A DNA stretch of 64,000 bases from Woeseia sp. (GTDB lineage: Bacteria; Pseudomonadota; Gammaproteobacteria; Steroidobacterales; UBA11654): positions 89,519 through 153,518 of the forward strand of contig BPCL01000002.1 in NCBI GenBank assembly GCA_019653755.1, written 5' to 3'. Within the stretch, counting starts at the first letter, position 1; each line of letters starts with the position of its first letter. Shown here in pieces: positions 18,010 to 28,153 of the stretch. Under the pieces are notes generated by a model. The model did not search any database, was not told where the DNA came from, and saw only the letters and a program-made list of their open reading frames with translations. The position numbers and the translations under genes are program-made.

Positions 18010-19323
18010 ATGAGCAAAAGATCATTAGAAAAAAGTAACAAGCATTTCAAAAAAGCACTGAAAAAACTTCCTTTGGGGGTGACATCAAACTTCAGATATT
18101 GGGGCGATGATGAGACCATTTATATCAAACGCGCATCGGGTTGCAGACTCTGGGACCTGGACGACAATGAATACATTGATTATCGCTTAGCCTACGGTCC
18201 ATATATTCTTGGATATGCAGATGAAAGAGTTGATCAGGCAGCTAGAGAAGGAATGGACATTGGTGGCGTCTTTGCACTTGCAACCGAACTGGAATATGAG
18301 GTAGCACAAAAAATTTCTTCGATGGTGCCTTCTGCCGAATTGGTTCGTTATTCCAATTCAGGAACAGAGGCTGTGATGGCTGCTCTCAGGGTTGCAAGAG
18401 CTTACAGCAAGCGTGATGAATACATAATGATTGAGGGCGGTTATCACGGCGTTTCAGATTCTGTTTTATGGGATGTTGACATCGACGATTGGGATCCTCA
18501 GTCAGGACCTCCAGAGAAGATTTCATCAAGCCACGGGGTCCCAGACAAGATTGGGGATATGGTCACTTTGGTACCCTTGAATGATGCCAATAAACTTGAG
18601 GATGTGTTAAAGAAAAAACACGGCGACATTGGTGCACTCTTAATTGAGCCGATATTAGGAAATTGCTGCTCTATTTCTGCAACCCAAGAGTATATGCAAG
18701 CAGTCCGTTCCTTATGCGATCAATATGATGTCGTCTTAATTATTGATGAGGTCAAAACAGGTTTTAGAGTTGCCAAAGGCGGTGTTCAAGAACTCTTTGG
18801 AATTGAAGCTGATTTATGCACCTTTGCAAAATCCATTGCCAATGGTTATCCCATTTCTGCGATTTGTGGCAAAGAGGAATTGATGCGTTCAATCAAATAC
18901 GGGGGCGTGCTTCATGGTGGAACTTTCACAGCGCACTCAGTTGCCATCTCTGCAGCCAATAAAACCCTCGAGATCTTGCAAAACACAGACGCATTAGAAA
19001 CGGTTAATCAATATGGGATTGATTTGAGAGAGGGTATTAGTAACATTTTGACAAAAAATGATGTCCCGCATTGTTTTACTGGCCATCCATCAATGTCAGG
19101 ATTATTTTTATCAGAATCTGCTCCAACGAACGCCCGAGATTTTAAGAGTTCTAACTATCCGTTTTATGAAAAACTTGCTGAAGAATTACTCGAAGATGGG
19201 GTATTATGCGAGTTCGATCCTAGAGAACCATGGTTCATTTGTGAGTCGCATGCAAAAAATGCATTAGAACCCACCTTGAATGCTTTTGAGAGCGCTCTGG
19301 AAAGAGCAATGAAAGGAGACTGA
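18010..19323 (+). CDS. Class III pyridoxal-phosphate aminotransferase (glutamate-1-semialdehyde mutase-like)
   Basis: A 437-residue PLP enzyme, first gene of an eight-gene operon. Landmarks: 'NSGTEAVMAALRVARAY' (PLP phosphate site), 'IIDEVKTGFR' (Asp contacting the PLP ring) and the Schiff-base Lys in 'FAKSIANGYPISAI'. It resembles glutamate-1-semialdehyde 2,1-aminomutase and related omega-aminotransferases, but it lies in a catabolic operon, not with heme genes, so I infer transamination of an amine or amino acid giving an aldehyde or keto acid. The downstream aldehyde dehydrogenase (25810) could take the product. Start ATG at 18010. The TTG of the next gene follows after one base. Confidence 0.85.
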   Translation: MSKRSLEKSNKHFKKALKKLPLGVTSNFRYWGDDETIYIKRASGCRLWDLDDNEYIDYRLAYGPYILGYADERVDQAAREGMDIGGVFALATELEYEVAQKISSMVPSAELVRYSNSGTEAVMAALRVARAYSKRDEYIMIEGGYHGVSDSVLWDVDIDDWDPQSGPPEKISSSHGVPDKIGDMVTLVPLNDANKLEDVLKKKHGDIGALLIEPILGNCCSISATQEYMQAVRSLCDQYDVVLIIDEVKTGFRVAKGGVQELFGIEADLCTFAKSIANGYPISAICGKEELMRSIKYGGVLHGGTFTAHSVAISAANKTLEILQNTDALETVNQYGIDLREGISNILTKNDVPHCFTGHPSMSGLFLSESAPTNARDFKSSNYPFYEKLAEELLEDGVLCEFDPREPWFICESHAKNALEPTLNAFESALERAMKGD

Positions 19324-19324
19324 G

Positions 19325-20941
19325 TTGGAAAAATATGACGCTATAGTTATTGGAGCAGGCCACAACGGTTTGACCAATGCCGCTTATTTAGCAAAGTCAG
19401 GATTAAAGGTTCTTGTTTTAGAGAAAAATGACTACATAGGTGGAGCTGCTGTTAGTCGAGAATTGCATGACGGATGGACCTACTCAAATTGCTCTTATGT
19501 TTGCAGCTTATTAAGACCAGAGATATATCGAGACCTCAATCTACAAAAACATGGCCTCCAAGTTATAGCCTATGGCGGAAGCGTTACCTTCATGGAAGAT
19601 GGCAATATCTTTGGCGGTTATTCAGACCATGATGTACAAAGAAGAGAGATTGGTCGTTTCTCTAAAAAGGATGCTGATGCTTATGTTAGATTTGGCAGAG
19701 ATGTTTCCAAACAGTGTCGATTTATAAAACCTTTGCTTTTGAGAACGCCTCCTGACCCCACTTCTTTTAGACCAAAAGATCTGGATGAGTTGTTGTATTT
19801 GTTCAAGCGACTCTATGGCTTAGGCGAACAAACAATTTATGAGACGATTCGTTTTTATACCATGAGTGCCGCAGAGTATCTGGCAGAATACTTTGAATCA
19901 GATATTGTTAAAGCTGCTATGTCTGGAAGTGGAATTATCGGCACTGCTCTCGGTCCATATTCTCCAGGAACCGCCTATGTGCTGTTGCATCATTATATGG
20001 GGGAAGTTGATGGCAGTATTGGTTCATGGGGTTTTGCTAGAGGTGGAATGGGTTCAGTCTCAAAAGCCCTAGCAGGTGCACTCCAAGAGTACGATGGAAA
20101 GATTATTACGGATGCAGAGGTTACTCAAATTCAAGTCAAGAACGGCAAAACAACGGGTGTTGTTTTGGCTAATGGCGATGAATACCACGCTAAAAATGTG
20201 GTTTCAAATCTAGACGCACGTCGAACCTATCAGGATTTGTTTGATCCTCAAGATCTCAGTGAAAAGTTACTTAAACAAGTGGATAATTTTAAGTTCAATG
20301 GATCCTCCGGAAAGCTCAATATTGCTCTGGATGGTTTACCCGAGTTTCCAGCTATGGGCAAAGATAATCCTCTTATCTATGCCGATATGCACTTTATTGA
20401 TTCTCTCGAAAGAATTGAAAGGGCTTATGACGATTGGAAGAATGGAAGATGGTCACAGGACCCTTATGTTGACATGCTTATACCCACTATGACTGATCCA
20501 ACTATGGCGCCTCCTGGTAAACATTACATGTCAGTTTTTGTGCAATACGCACCACCAAAACTTGCAACCGGTGAATGGACAGATAAGGACAGGGAAGGTT
20601 TTGGGAAAACAGTTATTGATCAGATTGGTGAGTACAGCCCCAATTTTAAAGACCTTATTGTGCACGCTGAAATTAGAACACCACAAGACATCGAGAACGA
20701 AGTGGGTCTTACAGAGGGAAATATTTTTCAAGGTGAATTGACTATGGATCAAATGTTTTTCAATAGACCCTTCCCGGGGTATGCCCAGTTTAGAGGCCCA
20801 GTGAAGGGTTTTTACATGTGTGGATCGAGCACGCATCCAGGAGGAGGGGTAATGGCTGCTCCAGGTGCCAATGCGGCTAGAGAAATTTTGTACGACCTTA
20901 AGCGAAAAAATATTGTTCCAGAGGCTGAAAACGATGACTAG
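19325..20941 (+). CDS. CrtI/phytoene-dehydrogenase-like FAD oxidoreductase, copy 1
   Basis: A 538-residue flavoprotein. The N-terminal FAD site is 'AIVIGAGHNGL', followed by 'VLEKNDYIGGAAVSREL'. The C-terminal FAD-contacting end is 'AAPGANAAREIL' with 'MCGSSTHPGGGV' before it. The family includes carotenoid desaturases and amine-type oxidoreductases (PYROXD2-like). No carotenoid genes are nearby, so an oxidase or dehydrogenase of a small amine or acid is more likely. It starts with TTG at 19325, supported by AAAGGAG about 5 bases before. It overlaps the next gene, a paralogue, by 8 bases, which suggests the two form a heterodimer or act in sequence. Confidence 0.88.
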   Translation: MEKYDAIVIGAGHNGLTNAAYLAKSGLKVLVLEKNDYIGGAAVSRELHDGWTYSNCSYVCSLLRPEIYRDLNLQKHGLQVIAYGGSVTFMEDGNIFGGYSDHDVQRREIGRFSKKDADAYVRFGRDVSKQCRFIKPLLLRTPPDPTSFRPKDLDELLYLFKRLYGLGEQTIYETIRFYTMSAAEYLAEYFESDIVKAAMSGSGIIGTALGPYSPGTAYVLLHHYMGEVDGSIGSWGFARGGMGSVSKALAGALQEYDGKIITDAEVTQIQVKNGKTTGVVLANGDEYHAKNVVSNLDARRTYQDLFDPQDLSEKLLKQVDNFKFNGSSGKLNIALDGLPEFPAMGKDNPLIYADMHFIDSLERIERAYDDWKNGRWSQDPYVDMLIPTMTDPTMAPPGKHYMSVFVQYAPPKLATGEWTDKDREGFGKTVIDQIGEYSPNFKDLIVHAEIRTPQDIENEVGLTEGNIFQGELTMDQMFFNRPFPGYAQFRGPVKGFYMCGSSTHPGGGVMAAPGANAAREILYDLKRKNIVPEAENDD

Positions 20942-22502
20942 GAAAAATAAAAAGATAGCCATCATTGGTGCGGGTCACAATAGCTTGGTTTGTGCAGCGT
21001 ATCTAGCAAAGGCAGGTTTTAGCGTTAATGTCTACGAGACTCGTTCTGATGTTGGTGGTATGGCTTCAACCAGAGAATTAGCAGAGGGCTATAAAGTTCC
21101 TGGTGCCGCACACTTATTGCATCAAGTTGATTCTAAGATTCATAAATCATTGAAGTTGGACAAACACGGCTTAGCTTATGTGGCGAGTGGTTTGAAAACA
21201 ATCTCAATTAACCCTAACGGCAATGCCTTGGTTTTTGATGATGACAATATCACTGGTGATGACATTACATTAAGGGAACAGGAGCAATATAAAGAATTCA
21301 GAAAGACCATGAAAAAGCTCGCTGGGTTTTTTAAAAAGGCTTATCAAAAGGCACCTCCAAGATTAGGTTCTGAGGAGAGAAGAGATCTTTCAAATTTAAT
21401 GAGTCTAGGATGGAATCTAAGGAGCATGGGCAAGGATTCCATGAGGTTAATGTTGAAATTTATTGCTGTGAACATTCATGATGTGTTGAACGAATACTTT
21501 GACCATGAACACATTAAAGGCTCCATTGCCCTAGATGCGCTTCTGGGTAATCGTTTAGGACCTAGAACCAATAACAGTTCGATCACTTATTTACATCAAC
21601 TCACAGGAGATTTAAACGGAGTTCAGGGTAGTTATGGTATTCCAGAAGGCGGCATGAGCAGCTATTCCGACTCCCTTCAAAAAGCAGCGGAATCAGCAGG
21701 CGTAAATATTCACACCAATTCGCCAATTAAACAGATTGATCTAGACGCAGAAAATAAAATCAGAGGGTTGGTGTTAGAATCTGGAGAAACCATTGAAGCA
21801 GATGTTGTTGTTTCAGGGATAGATCCTCGAAGTACATTTATGTGCTTAGTTGGACCGAAGCATCTCGAGTCCCATTATGTTCATAAAATAAGCAACATTA
21901 GAATGAGAGGTAACACTTCAAAACTTCATTTAGCCTTATCTGGGCTGCCTAAATTCAAGGGCGTAGATAAAGAGGATTTGGGGAATCGAATCATTAACGC
22001 ACCAAACATGAAGTATCTTGAATTGGCTCATGATTTTACTAAATACGGCGAGTATTCTGATCAGTTGCCGATGGAAATCATTATTCCATCGATTCATGAT
22101 AAGACGCTTGCACCTAAGGGGCATCATGTCTTGTCAGCCATAGTGAACAACACTGCCTATCATTTGAAAGATGGCTGGGAGCAGTCAAAACCAGTTGTTC
22201 TTGAGAACTGTTTAAACCAATTAGAAGAGATGGCACCTGGAATTAGAAAATTAATTCTTCATGCGGAACTATTATCTCCTAAAGATTTTGAAAACGAATA
22301 CGGCATTACTGGTGGGCATTGGCATCAAGGTGAATTGACCTTCGATCAATTTTTAATGTTAAGACCTATACCAGGCATGGCGCAGTACACATCTCCTATT
22401 GAATCACTTTACCTATGTGGTGCAGGATCACATCCTGGAGGCGGTTTAATGGGTTTAGCTGGAAGAAATGCAGCGAACGAAATTTTGAGTAGGGAGTCCT
22501 AG
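20934..22502 (+). CDS. CrtI/phytoene-dehydrogenase-like FAD oxidoreductase, copy 2
   Basis: A 522-residue paralogue of the preceding gene. I place the start at ATG 20934 (MTRKNKKIAIIGAGHNS), which puts the FAD motif near residue 8 as in copy 1 and gives an 8-base overlap with the upstream stop; the open frame itself extends further back. It shares 'GAGHNSLVCAAYLAKAG', 'GGMASTREL', 'GSYGIPEGGMSSYSDSL' and the C-terminal 'CGAGSHPGGGLMGLAGRNA' with its neighbour but is clearly diverged, so this is an old duplication. Tandem CrtI-like pairs beside a GcvT-family gene suggest an oxidation coupled to removal of a one-carbon unit, which is inference. Confidence 0.87.
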   Translation: MTRKNKKIAIIGAGHNSLVCAAYLAKAGFSVNVYETRSDVGGMASTRELAEGYKVPGAAHLLHQVDSKIHKSLKLDKHGLAYVASGLKTISINPNGNALVFDDDNITGDDITLREQEQYKEFRKTMKKLAGFFKKAYQKAPPRLGSEERRDLSNLMSLGWNLRSMGKDSMRLMLKFIAVNIHDVLNEYFDHEHIKGSIALDALLGNRLGPRTNNSSITYLHQLTGDLNGVQGSYGIPEGGMSSYSDSLQKAAESAGVNIHTNSPIKQIDLDAENKIRGLVLESGETIEADVVVSGIDPRSTFMCLVGPKHLESHYVHKISNIRMRGNTSKLHLALSGLPKFKGVDKEDLGNRIINAPNMKYLELAHDFTKYGEYSDQLPMEIIIPSIHDKTLAPKGHHVLSAIVNNTAYHLKDGWEQSKPVVLENCLNQLEEMAPGIRKLILHAELLSPKDFENEYGITGGHWHQGELTFDQFLMLRPIPGMAQYTSPIESLYLCGAGSHPGGGLMGLAGRNAANEILSRES

Positions 22503-22503
22503 G

Positions 22504-23694
22504 ATGTTGCGACAAGATCATTATAAAACCTCAGTCTATAAAACACCGTTCCATGAGCGAACGTCAGAATTAAATATTCTTAATGAGTGGACCCGATGGA
22601 AAGACTACACCGTTTCAACTAGTTACTTCAGAACCGATCTCGAGTATTTTGCCGTAAGAAACACCACAGGGGTTATTGATTACACCCCGATGGTCAAACA
22701 AAAGATAACTGGACCTGATGCGGCTGAGTTTGTAAATCGCTTCTTCACTAGGGACATGAATAAAATTGCTGTTGGTCGAGTTGGCTATGTGGTGTGGTGT
22801 GATGAAGCTGGCCAGGTGCTCGATGATGGAACTGTCTTTCATGTTAGGGAAAATGAGTACTGGTTGTTATGCGTGGAAAGACAGTTAGATAATCTTGGTA
22901 ATTCCGCGGTTGGTTTTGATGTCAAAATAGAGGAAATAACCGATGAGGTTGCTTGTTTGGGAGTACAAGGCCCAACCTCTTGTAGCATCCTTAAAGCAAT
23001 AGGTTTTGACGCAATAGAGCACCTTAAACCTTTTGATATTAAGCACTATGATTTTCAGGGCCAAGAAGTCATGGTTTCAAGAACAGGGTTCAGCGGTGAT
23101 CTTGGCTATGAAGTTTGTATGCCCAATGACGTGGCTTTGAATTTATGGGATGAATTATTCGATAAAGGTGAGATATACGGCATAAAACCCTTCGGCTTAG
23201 ATGCTTTAGATTTGGTTAGAATTGAAGCTGGTTTGCTTGTCCCAGGACAAGATTTTATGGTCGCAGAGGAAGCGATCAGACCCGGTTCAACGAGATCTCC
23301 ATTCGAGTTAGGATTGTCTTGGTTGGTGGATTTATCCAAGCCAGTATTTAATGGAAGAGAAGCTCTTTTAGAAGAAAAGAAAAGAGGTTCTAGATACACT
23401 TTTGTAAAACTCAATATTAATGGCAATAAACCTGCAGAAGGCGCTTATCTTTACAATCAGTCTGGAAAGAAAATAGGTAATGTGACTTCAGCGATGTTTT
23501 CACCAAGCGCTAAAGCAAATATTGCATTTGCAACCCTTCATGACCCATGGAAAAAAGGAAAGGATAAAATCATTGCTGAAATCTATTATCAGAAAGACTT
23601 GGAATGGAACAAGGTCATGGAAGAAGCAACCATAGTTACCAAACCTTTCTTTGATCCTGATAGAAAGAGAACCACTCCAGCTGAGCTTTATTAA
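22504..23694 (+). CDS. GcvT-family folate-dependent aminomethyltransferase
   Basis: A 396-residue protein of the glycine cleavage T/dimethylglycine dehydrogenase C-terminal type. It shows the GcvT fold order: 'GVIDYTPMVKQKITGPDAAEF', 'RVGYVVWCDEAGQVLDDGT', 'CLGVQGPTSC', 'SRTGFSGDLGYEV', then 'DALDLVRIEAGLLVPGQD' and the C-terminal barrel 'VTSAMFSPSAKANIAFA'. Such enzymes move a methyl or methylene group from an N- or S-methyl substrate to tetrahydrofolate. It is not next to gcvH or gcvP, so it is not the glycine cleavage T protein of a standard operon. Being directly after two flavoproteins, it likely captures the one-carbon unit they release. It is distinct from the DmdA-like gene at 57211. 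Confidence 0.87.
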   Translation: MLRQDHYKTSVYKTPFHERTSELNILNEWTRWKDYTVSTSYFRTDLEYFAVRNTTGVIDYTPMVKQKITGPDAAEFVNRFFTRDMNKIAVGRVGYVVWCDEAGQVLDDGTVFHVRENEYWLLCVERQLDNLGNSAVGFDVKIEEITDEVACLGVQGPTSCSILKAIGFDAIEHLKPFDIKHYDFQGQEVMVSRTGFSGDLGYEVCMPNDVALNLWDELFDKGEIYGIKPFGLDALDLVRIEAGLLVPGQDFMVAEEAIRPGSTRSPFELGLSWLVDLSKPVFNGREALLEEKKRGSRYTFVKLNINGNKPAEGAYLYNQSGKKIGNVTSAMFSPSAKANIAFATLHDPWKKGKDKIIAEIYYQKDLEWNKVMEEATIVTKPFFDPDRKRTTPAELY

Positions 23695-23700
23695 GCGGAC

Positions 23701-25790
23701 ATGCCACACCGCCTAGATCCACTGTTAGACCCAGAAAGCATCGTCATCGTTGGGGCAAGCACCTCTGGTGGCATGGGAAGTCGCTTAATCAAAAACCTCC
23801 AGCATGGAGGGTTTAAAGGTAAATTATTTGGGCTCCATCCCAAAAATAAAGAGGCATTTGGCGTGCCATGCTATCCCGATTTCAAATCACTTCCTGAAAA
23901 AGTTGATCATGCAATATTTGCCGTATCAGACCAACGAATAGAGGGTTTGATTGATGCTGCCATTGAGGCTGATGTGAAAGCGATGTCAATCATGTCGATG
24001 TTATTCATAGACGATGATAAGGAACCATACTTAAAAGATCGGATACAGTTAAAACTGAAAGACGCTGAGATCTTATTGTGTGGCGCCAATGGAATGGGTT
24101 TTTTTCACATTGAAAAAGGGGTCTGGGTAAATGGTTACTACACAAGGCCCAACCATGAGCCGGGTGGGATATGTATTATTAGTCAATCGGGTTCAGGTCT
24201 TGCAGGGATCATCGATTGTGAGGAAAGGATTAATCTAAACCTTTCGGTCTCATCGGGATCAGAACTCACTGTCGGAGCTGAAGACTACCTTGATTATGTC
24301 CTTCATCAACAAAGCACAAAAGCGGTGGGCATGTTCCTTGAGACCATTCGTAAACCAGATCAAATGATCCAAGCATTTCAATTGGCGAAAGAGAGAAAGA
24401 TTCCTATTGTTGTATTAAAAACAGGCAGAACAGAACAATCTGCAGAACTGACCGTTTCACATTCTGGCGGTTTGGCAGGTGTTGATGATTATTACGATGC
24501 TTTGTTTGAGAAATATGGTATCCAACGGGTTGCGGATATGGATGAGCTTGCTACGACACTGATCATGTTTGATCAACCGCATACATTGGCAACTGGAAAC
24601 ATGGTCTCAATTCATGACTCTGGCGGTGAAAGACAACTCATGATTGATATTGCCGATCAGCAGGGTGTTGAGTTTGCTGAGCTTGAAGATGGCACAACTC
24701 AGAAACTCAAAGAGATCCTTGAACCAGGCCTTCCTGCTGTCAATCCACTTGATGCTTGGGGCAAAGGATTAGAGGATGCCGATCAAATCATGGCAGATTG
24801 TATTACTGAAATGCTGGATGATCCAAATGCTTCTATGGCCGCAATAGTCATGGACAGAGGTCCGCTTGGATTGATCCACGAGGAATATATAGATTACTAC
24901 ATGAAACAAGCCAATGATCGAACAGGAAAACCAGTGTTTCTGGTTACAAACAGACAGGGAACCGGTATTCATCCCTTGGTGGTTGAAGCCACAAAAATGG
25001 GAATGCCAGTCTTAGACGGTATTCAATCTTTTCTTGCAGGTGTCCGATGCCTTCATCAATACCGAGATTTTTTAAGCAGAGAAGATGTGATCGATCTCAA
25101 TCTCGATTCTGATAAGTTGAAAAAACACCAAGATCAATTGGAACAAAGTGATTTTGTCAGTGAGGCTGATGCGCTTAATATGTTTTTTGATTTAGGTTTG
25201 AATGCCAATCAAAGCAAAATCATTAACAATGAGGAAGAATTGCTTTCCGAAGCGAAGTCAATGGATTTTCCTCTCGTATTAAAGACCGCGGTTGAAGATG
25301 TTTATCATAAATCTGAGTTGAACGGGGTCTATCTGAATATAGATTCAGAAGAAAAACTGAGATTATCATACGAACAACTGCAGGAAAACATCCAGGTAAA
25401 GCGTTGCTTGCTAGGATGATCCAATCGGAGGGCATTGAAATGATAGTGGGTATGACCACAGATCAGCAACTTGGCCCTATGGTGACCATTGGTTTCGGGG
25501 GTTACTATGCTGAGGCGCTGAATGATACAGTTACAATGATGCCTCCTTTTTCAAAGCAGGCAGCAAAAGAAGCTCTGAAGTCATTGAAAATGAAGAGCTT
25601 ATTCGAGGGTTATCGCGGATCAAAACCAGTTGATCTCGATGCATTTGCTGAATTTGCATCAAGATTTTCAATGATCGCACTAGAGTTAAGTAATCAAATA
25701 TGTGAAATTGATTTAAATCCCGTAATATTAGGAAGCGATATTTGTATAGCCGTTGATGCATTGATATCTTTGCATCAGCATAATAATTAA
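23701..25790 (+). CDS. ADP-forming acyl-CoA synthetase, fused alpha-beta (frameshifted)
   Basis: A protein of about 695 residues in the acetyl-CoA synthetase (NDP-forming) family, which makes or uses an acyl-CoA with ATP and a phospho-His intermediate. The CoA-binding Rossmann domain is at the N-terminus ('SIVIVGASTSGGMGSRLI'). The catalytic His is in 'TVSHSGGLAGVDDYYDALF' (near residue 255). The ATP-grasp domain fills the last 230 residues. The frame breaks near 25400: the first part stops at 25419 and the remainder ('LLARMIQSEGIEMIVGM' onward) continues in another frame, so one base is missing. It probably activates the acid formed by the aldehyde dehydrogenase that follows 19 bases later. 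Confidence 0.87.
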
Positions 25791-25809
25791 AACTGAAGGA
25801 GAACGAAGA

Positions 25810-27330
25810 ATGGACGCAAGAAGTGCGAAAGAATATTCCAAAGACGATTGGGCGAAACTAGCCAGTGAGGCCGAGAGTAAGGTTGAAGGGAGACTGTTTA
25901 TTAATGGCGAATACGTTGATGCTGAAGATGGTGGAAAGATCGATGTGATTAATCCAGCAACCAATGAAGTCTTTGGCACCTGTGCTGCAGGAACAGGAAA
26001 GGATATCGATAAGGCGGTAGCAGCAGCAAAAGAGAGTTATAAAGCTAGAACTTGGTTAAAAATGGCGCCCAGAAAACGCATGGGAATTATGATGAAGTTT
26101 GCAGATCTCATTAATAAGAACGCTGCAGAACTAGCACTGATGGAAACCATGAATATGGGTAAGCCCATTAGTGATTGTTTAAACGTCGATGTCCCAGCTT
26201 CTGCGGTCAATCTTAAATTCATGGCAGAGTGCATTGACAAGATGTATGGGAAAGTAGCCAACACCCATGAAAAAGCTTTAAACCTTTCAGTAAGAGAGCC
26301 TTACGGCGTGGTGGGTTGTATCTCGCCATGGAATTATCCCTTGCTTATGGGCATCTGGAAAATAGCACCAGCTTTAGCAGCTGGTAATTCCGTGATTCTA
26401 AAACCCGATGAGCATTCTCCTCACTCTCTTATCAAGATAGCTGAATTATTTGTTGAGGCAGGTGGGCCTCCAGGTGTTTTGAATGTTGTTAGTGGTCATG
26501 GGGAAGAAGCGGGTAAGGCTTTAGCGCTTCATCCGGATGTTTTAAAAATTGGTTTCACTGGTTCAACTGAAGTCGGAAAATTACTTCTTCAGTATGCAGG
26601 ACAGTCTAATATGAAAAAAGTTAGTTTAGAGACTGGCGGCAAATCACCCATGATCTTCTTTGCTGACTTGCCCAACATGGATCAAGCAGTTGGCACAGCC
26701 TATGACTCTATTTATGCCAACATGGGCGAGGTCTGTAACGCTGGTTCTAGAATTTATGTCGAACGTGGTATCTATGCAGATTTTGTCGATCAATTTATCG
26801 CACAAGGTCAAGGTGCCTACACCCCAGGTGATCCGTTAGATCCTGAGACTAATATGGGTCCATTGGTAACAGCCCAAGCTCAGAAACGTGTGCTCGGCTT
26901 TATTGAGTCGGCGAAATCTGAAGGAGCAACACTAAAATTTGGTGGCGGTGTACCGTCAGGTTTAGAATCTGGTTGTTTTGTAGAACCGACTCTGTTCTCT
27001 GATGTAAATAACGACATGACTATCGGAAGGGAAGAGATTTTCGGACCGGTTGCTTCAATTATACCGTTTGATACTGAAGAAGAAGTCATTGGCATGGCTA
27101 ACGATACTATCTATGGCCTATGTGCTTCTGTCTGGACAAGCAATGTCAGCAGAGCTCATAACATGGCTAAAGCTATTGAATCAGGTATGGTTTATGTGAA
27201 TTGCTATGATGTCGGTGATATGACCTTTGAGTTTGGTGGCTACAAACAATCAGGTAATACCAAAGATTCATGTTTTGAGTCAGTGCTTGGTTACACGCAA
27301 AGCAAATCCATTTGGTACAACCTAGGATAA
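25810..27330 (+). CDS. NAD(P)-dependent aldehyde dehydrogenase (PuuC/BetB-like)
   Basis: A 506-residue aldehyde dehydrogenase. Key sites are 'PWNYPLLMGIWKIAPALAAG' (cofactor binding), 'FTGSTEVGK', the general base Glu in 'LETGGKSP' and the catalytic Cys in 'GEVCNAGSR' (about residue 307). The sequence is closest in feel to the betaine-aldehyde and gamma-glutamyl-gamma-aminobutyraldehyde group. A strong ribosome site (AAGGAGAACGA) precedes the ATG. With the PuuA-like ligase at the end of the same operon and the PuuB-like oxidase at 53.3 kb, a role as PuuC is plausible, but an aldehyde from the upstream aminotransferase fits equally well. Confidence 0.9.
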   Translation: MDARSAKEYSKDDWAKLASEAESKVEGRLFINGEYVDAEDGGKIDVINPATNEVFGTCAAGTGKDIDKAVAAAKESYKARTWLKMAPRKRMGIMMKFADLINKNAAELALMETMNMGKPISDCLNVDVPASAVNLKFMAECIDKMYGKVANTHEKALNLSVREPYGVVGCISPWNYPLLMGIWKIAPALAAGNSVILKPDEHSPHSLIKIAELFVEAGGPPGVLNVVSGHGEEAGKALALHPDVLKIGFTGSTEVGKLLLQYAGQSNMKKVSLETGGKSPMIFFADLPNMDQAVGTAYDSIYANMGEVCNAGSRIYVERGIYADFVDQFIAQGQGAYTPGDPLDPETNMGPLVTAQAQKRVLGFIESAKSEGATLKFGGGVPSGLESGCFVEPTLFSDVNNDMTIGREEIFGPVASIIPFDTEEEVIGMANDTIYGLCASVWTSNVSRAHNMAKAIESGMVYVNCYDVGDMTFEFGGYKQSGNTKDSCFESVLGYTQSKSIWYNLG

Positions 27331-27336
27331 AAGTTA

Positions 27337-28152
27337 ATGAATGAGACCTTAATCTATGAGGTTAGCGGACCTATTGCAGTACTGACACTCAATAGGCCTG
27401 ATAAGTTGAATGCCATCAACACCGACATGCTCGATGCAATCAATCAAGCCATGGATGATGCTGAGGATAATCATGATGTTCGTGCGATTGTATTAAAAGC
27501 AGCTGGGAAATCATTTTCTGCTGGCTTTGATCTCGACGATGAAGTTTGGGACACAGAAGACGATGCTGACATGCGGGCAGCCTTAGAGGATGATTTTTAT
27601 ACCATCATGCGTTTTTGGGATTCACCCAAACCTACCGTTGCAATTGTTCAAGGGCATTGTCTAGGTGGCGCCATGGAGATGGCACTTGCTTGTGATATTA
27701 CTGTAGCTTCAGAAAATGCCAAGTTTGGAGAACCAGAAACCTCCATTGCCAGTGGTGTGGTCGCATTATTGCTCCCTTGGTTAACCGGCCCTAAGTTAGC
27801 AAAAGAGCTATTGTTAACCGGAAATATTAATATACCTTCACAACGGATTTATGAAATGGGCTTGATCAATCAAGTGGTTAAAGAATCAGATCTTGATGAA
27901 GCTGGAATGGGGATGGCTGAAACCATCGCAACTAATGATCGTTTATCAGTTGAGATCACTAAACGAGCCATCAATAGGACCATGGAGATAGGCGGGATGC
28001 GTGAAGGATTATTAGATGCTTTAGAAGCCGATATTTTGTTAGAAACATCTGAGAATGAAGAAGGCAAAGAATTTTATAAGCTCCTTAAAGAAAAAGGAAT
28101 CAAAGCAGCGAAGGAATGGCGAAAAGAGACCATTAAAAAAACCAGTTCATAA
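27337..28152 (+). CDS. Enoyl-CoA hydratase/isomerase family protein
   Basis: A 271-residue crotonase-fold enzyme. The two oxyanion-hole segments are present: 'GKSFSAGFDLDDE' (near residue 62) and 'VQGHCLGGAMEMALACDI' (near residue 107). The usual catalytic Glu positions are represented by 'ENAKFGEPETSIASGV', in line with a hydratase or a relative. It hydrates or otherwise modifies an enoyl-CoA, which fits downstream of the acyl-CoA synthetase in the same operon. A crotonase (DmdD) also acts in DMSP breakdown, but nothing specific links this gene to it. It is 6 bases after the aldehyde dehydrogenase and 1 base before the PuuA-like gene. Confidence 0.88.
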   Translation: MNETLIYEVSGPIAVLTLNRPDKLNAINTDMLDAINQAMDDAEDNHDVRAIVLKAAGKSFSAGFDLDDEVWDTEDDADMRAALEDDFYTIMRFWDSPKPTVAIVQGHCLGGAMEMALACDITVASENAKFGEPETSIASGVVALLLPWLTGPKLAKELLLTGNINIPSQRIYEMGLINQVVKESDLDEAGMGMAETIATNDRLSVEITKRAINRTMEIGGMREGLLDALEADILLETSENEEGKEFYKLLKEKGIKAAKEWRKETIKKTSS

Positions 28153-28153
28153 C

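Noticed and set aside
18010..19323. HemL (heme biosynthesis) assignment of the class III aminotransferase
   Set aside because: Similarity is general to the glutamate-1-semialdehyde mutase branch, but the operon is catabolic and has no tetrapyrrole genes.
19325..22502. Carotenoid desaturase pair (CrtI)
   Set aside because: No crtB, crtE or crtY-like genes nearby; the neighbours are amine and acyl-CoA enzymes, so only the fold family is claimed.
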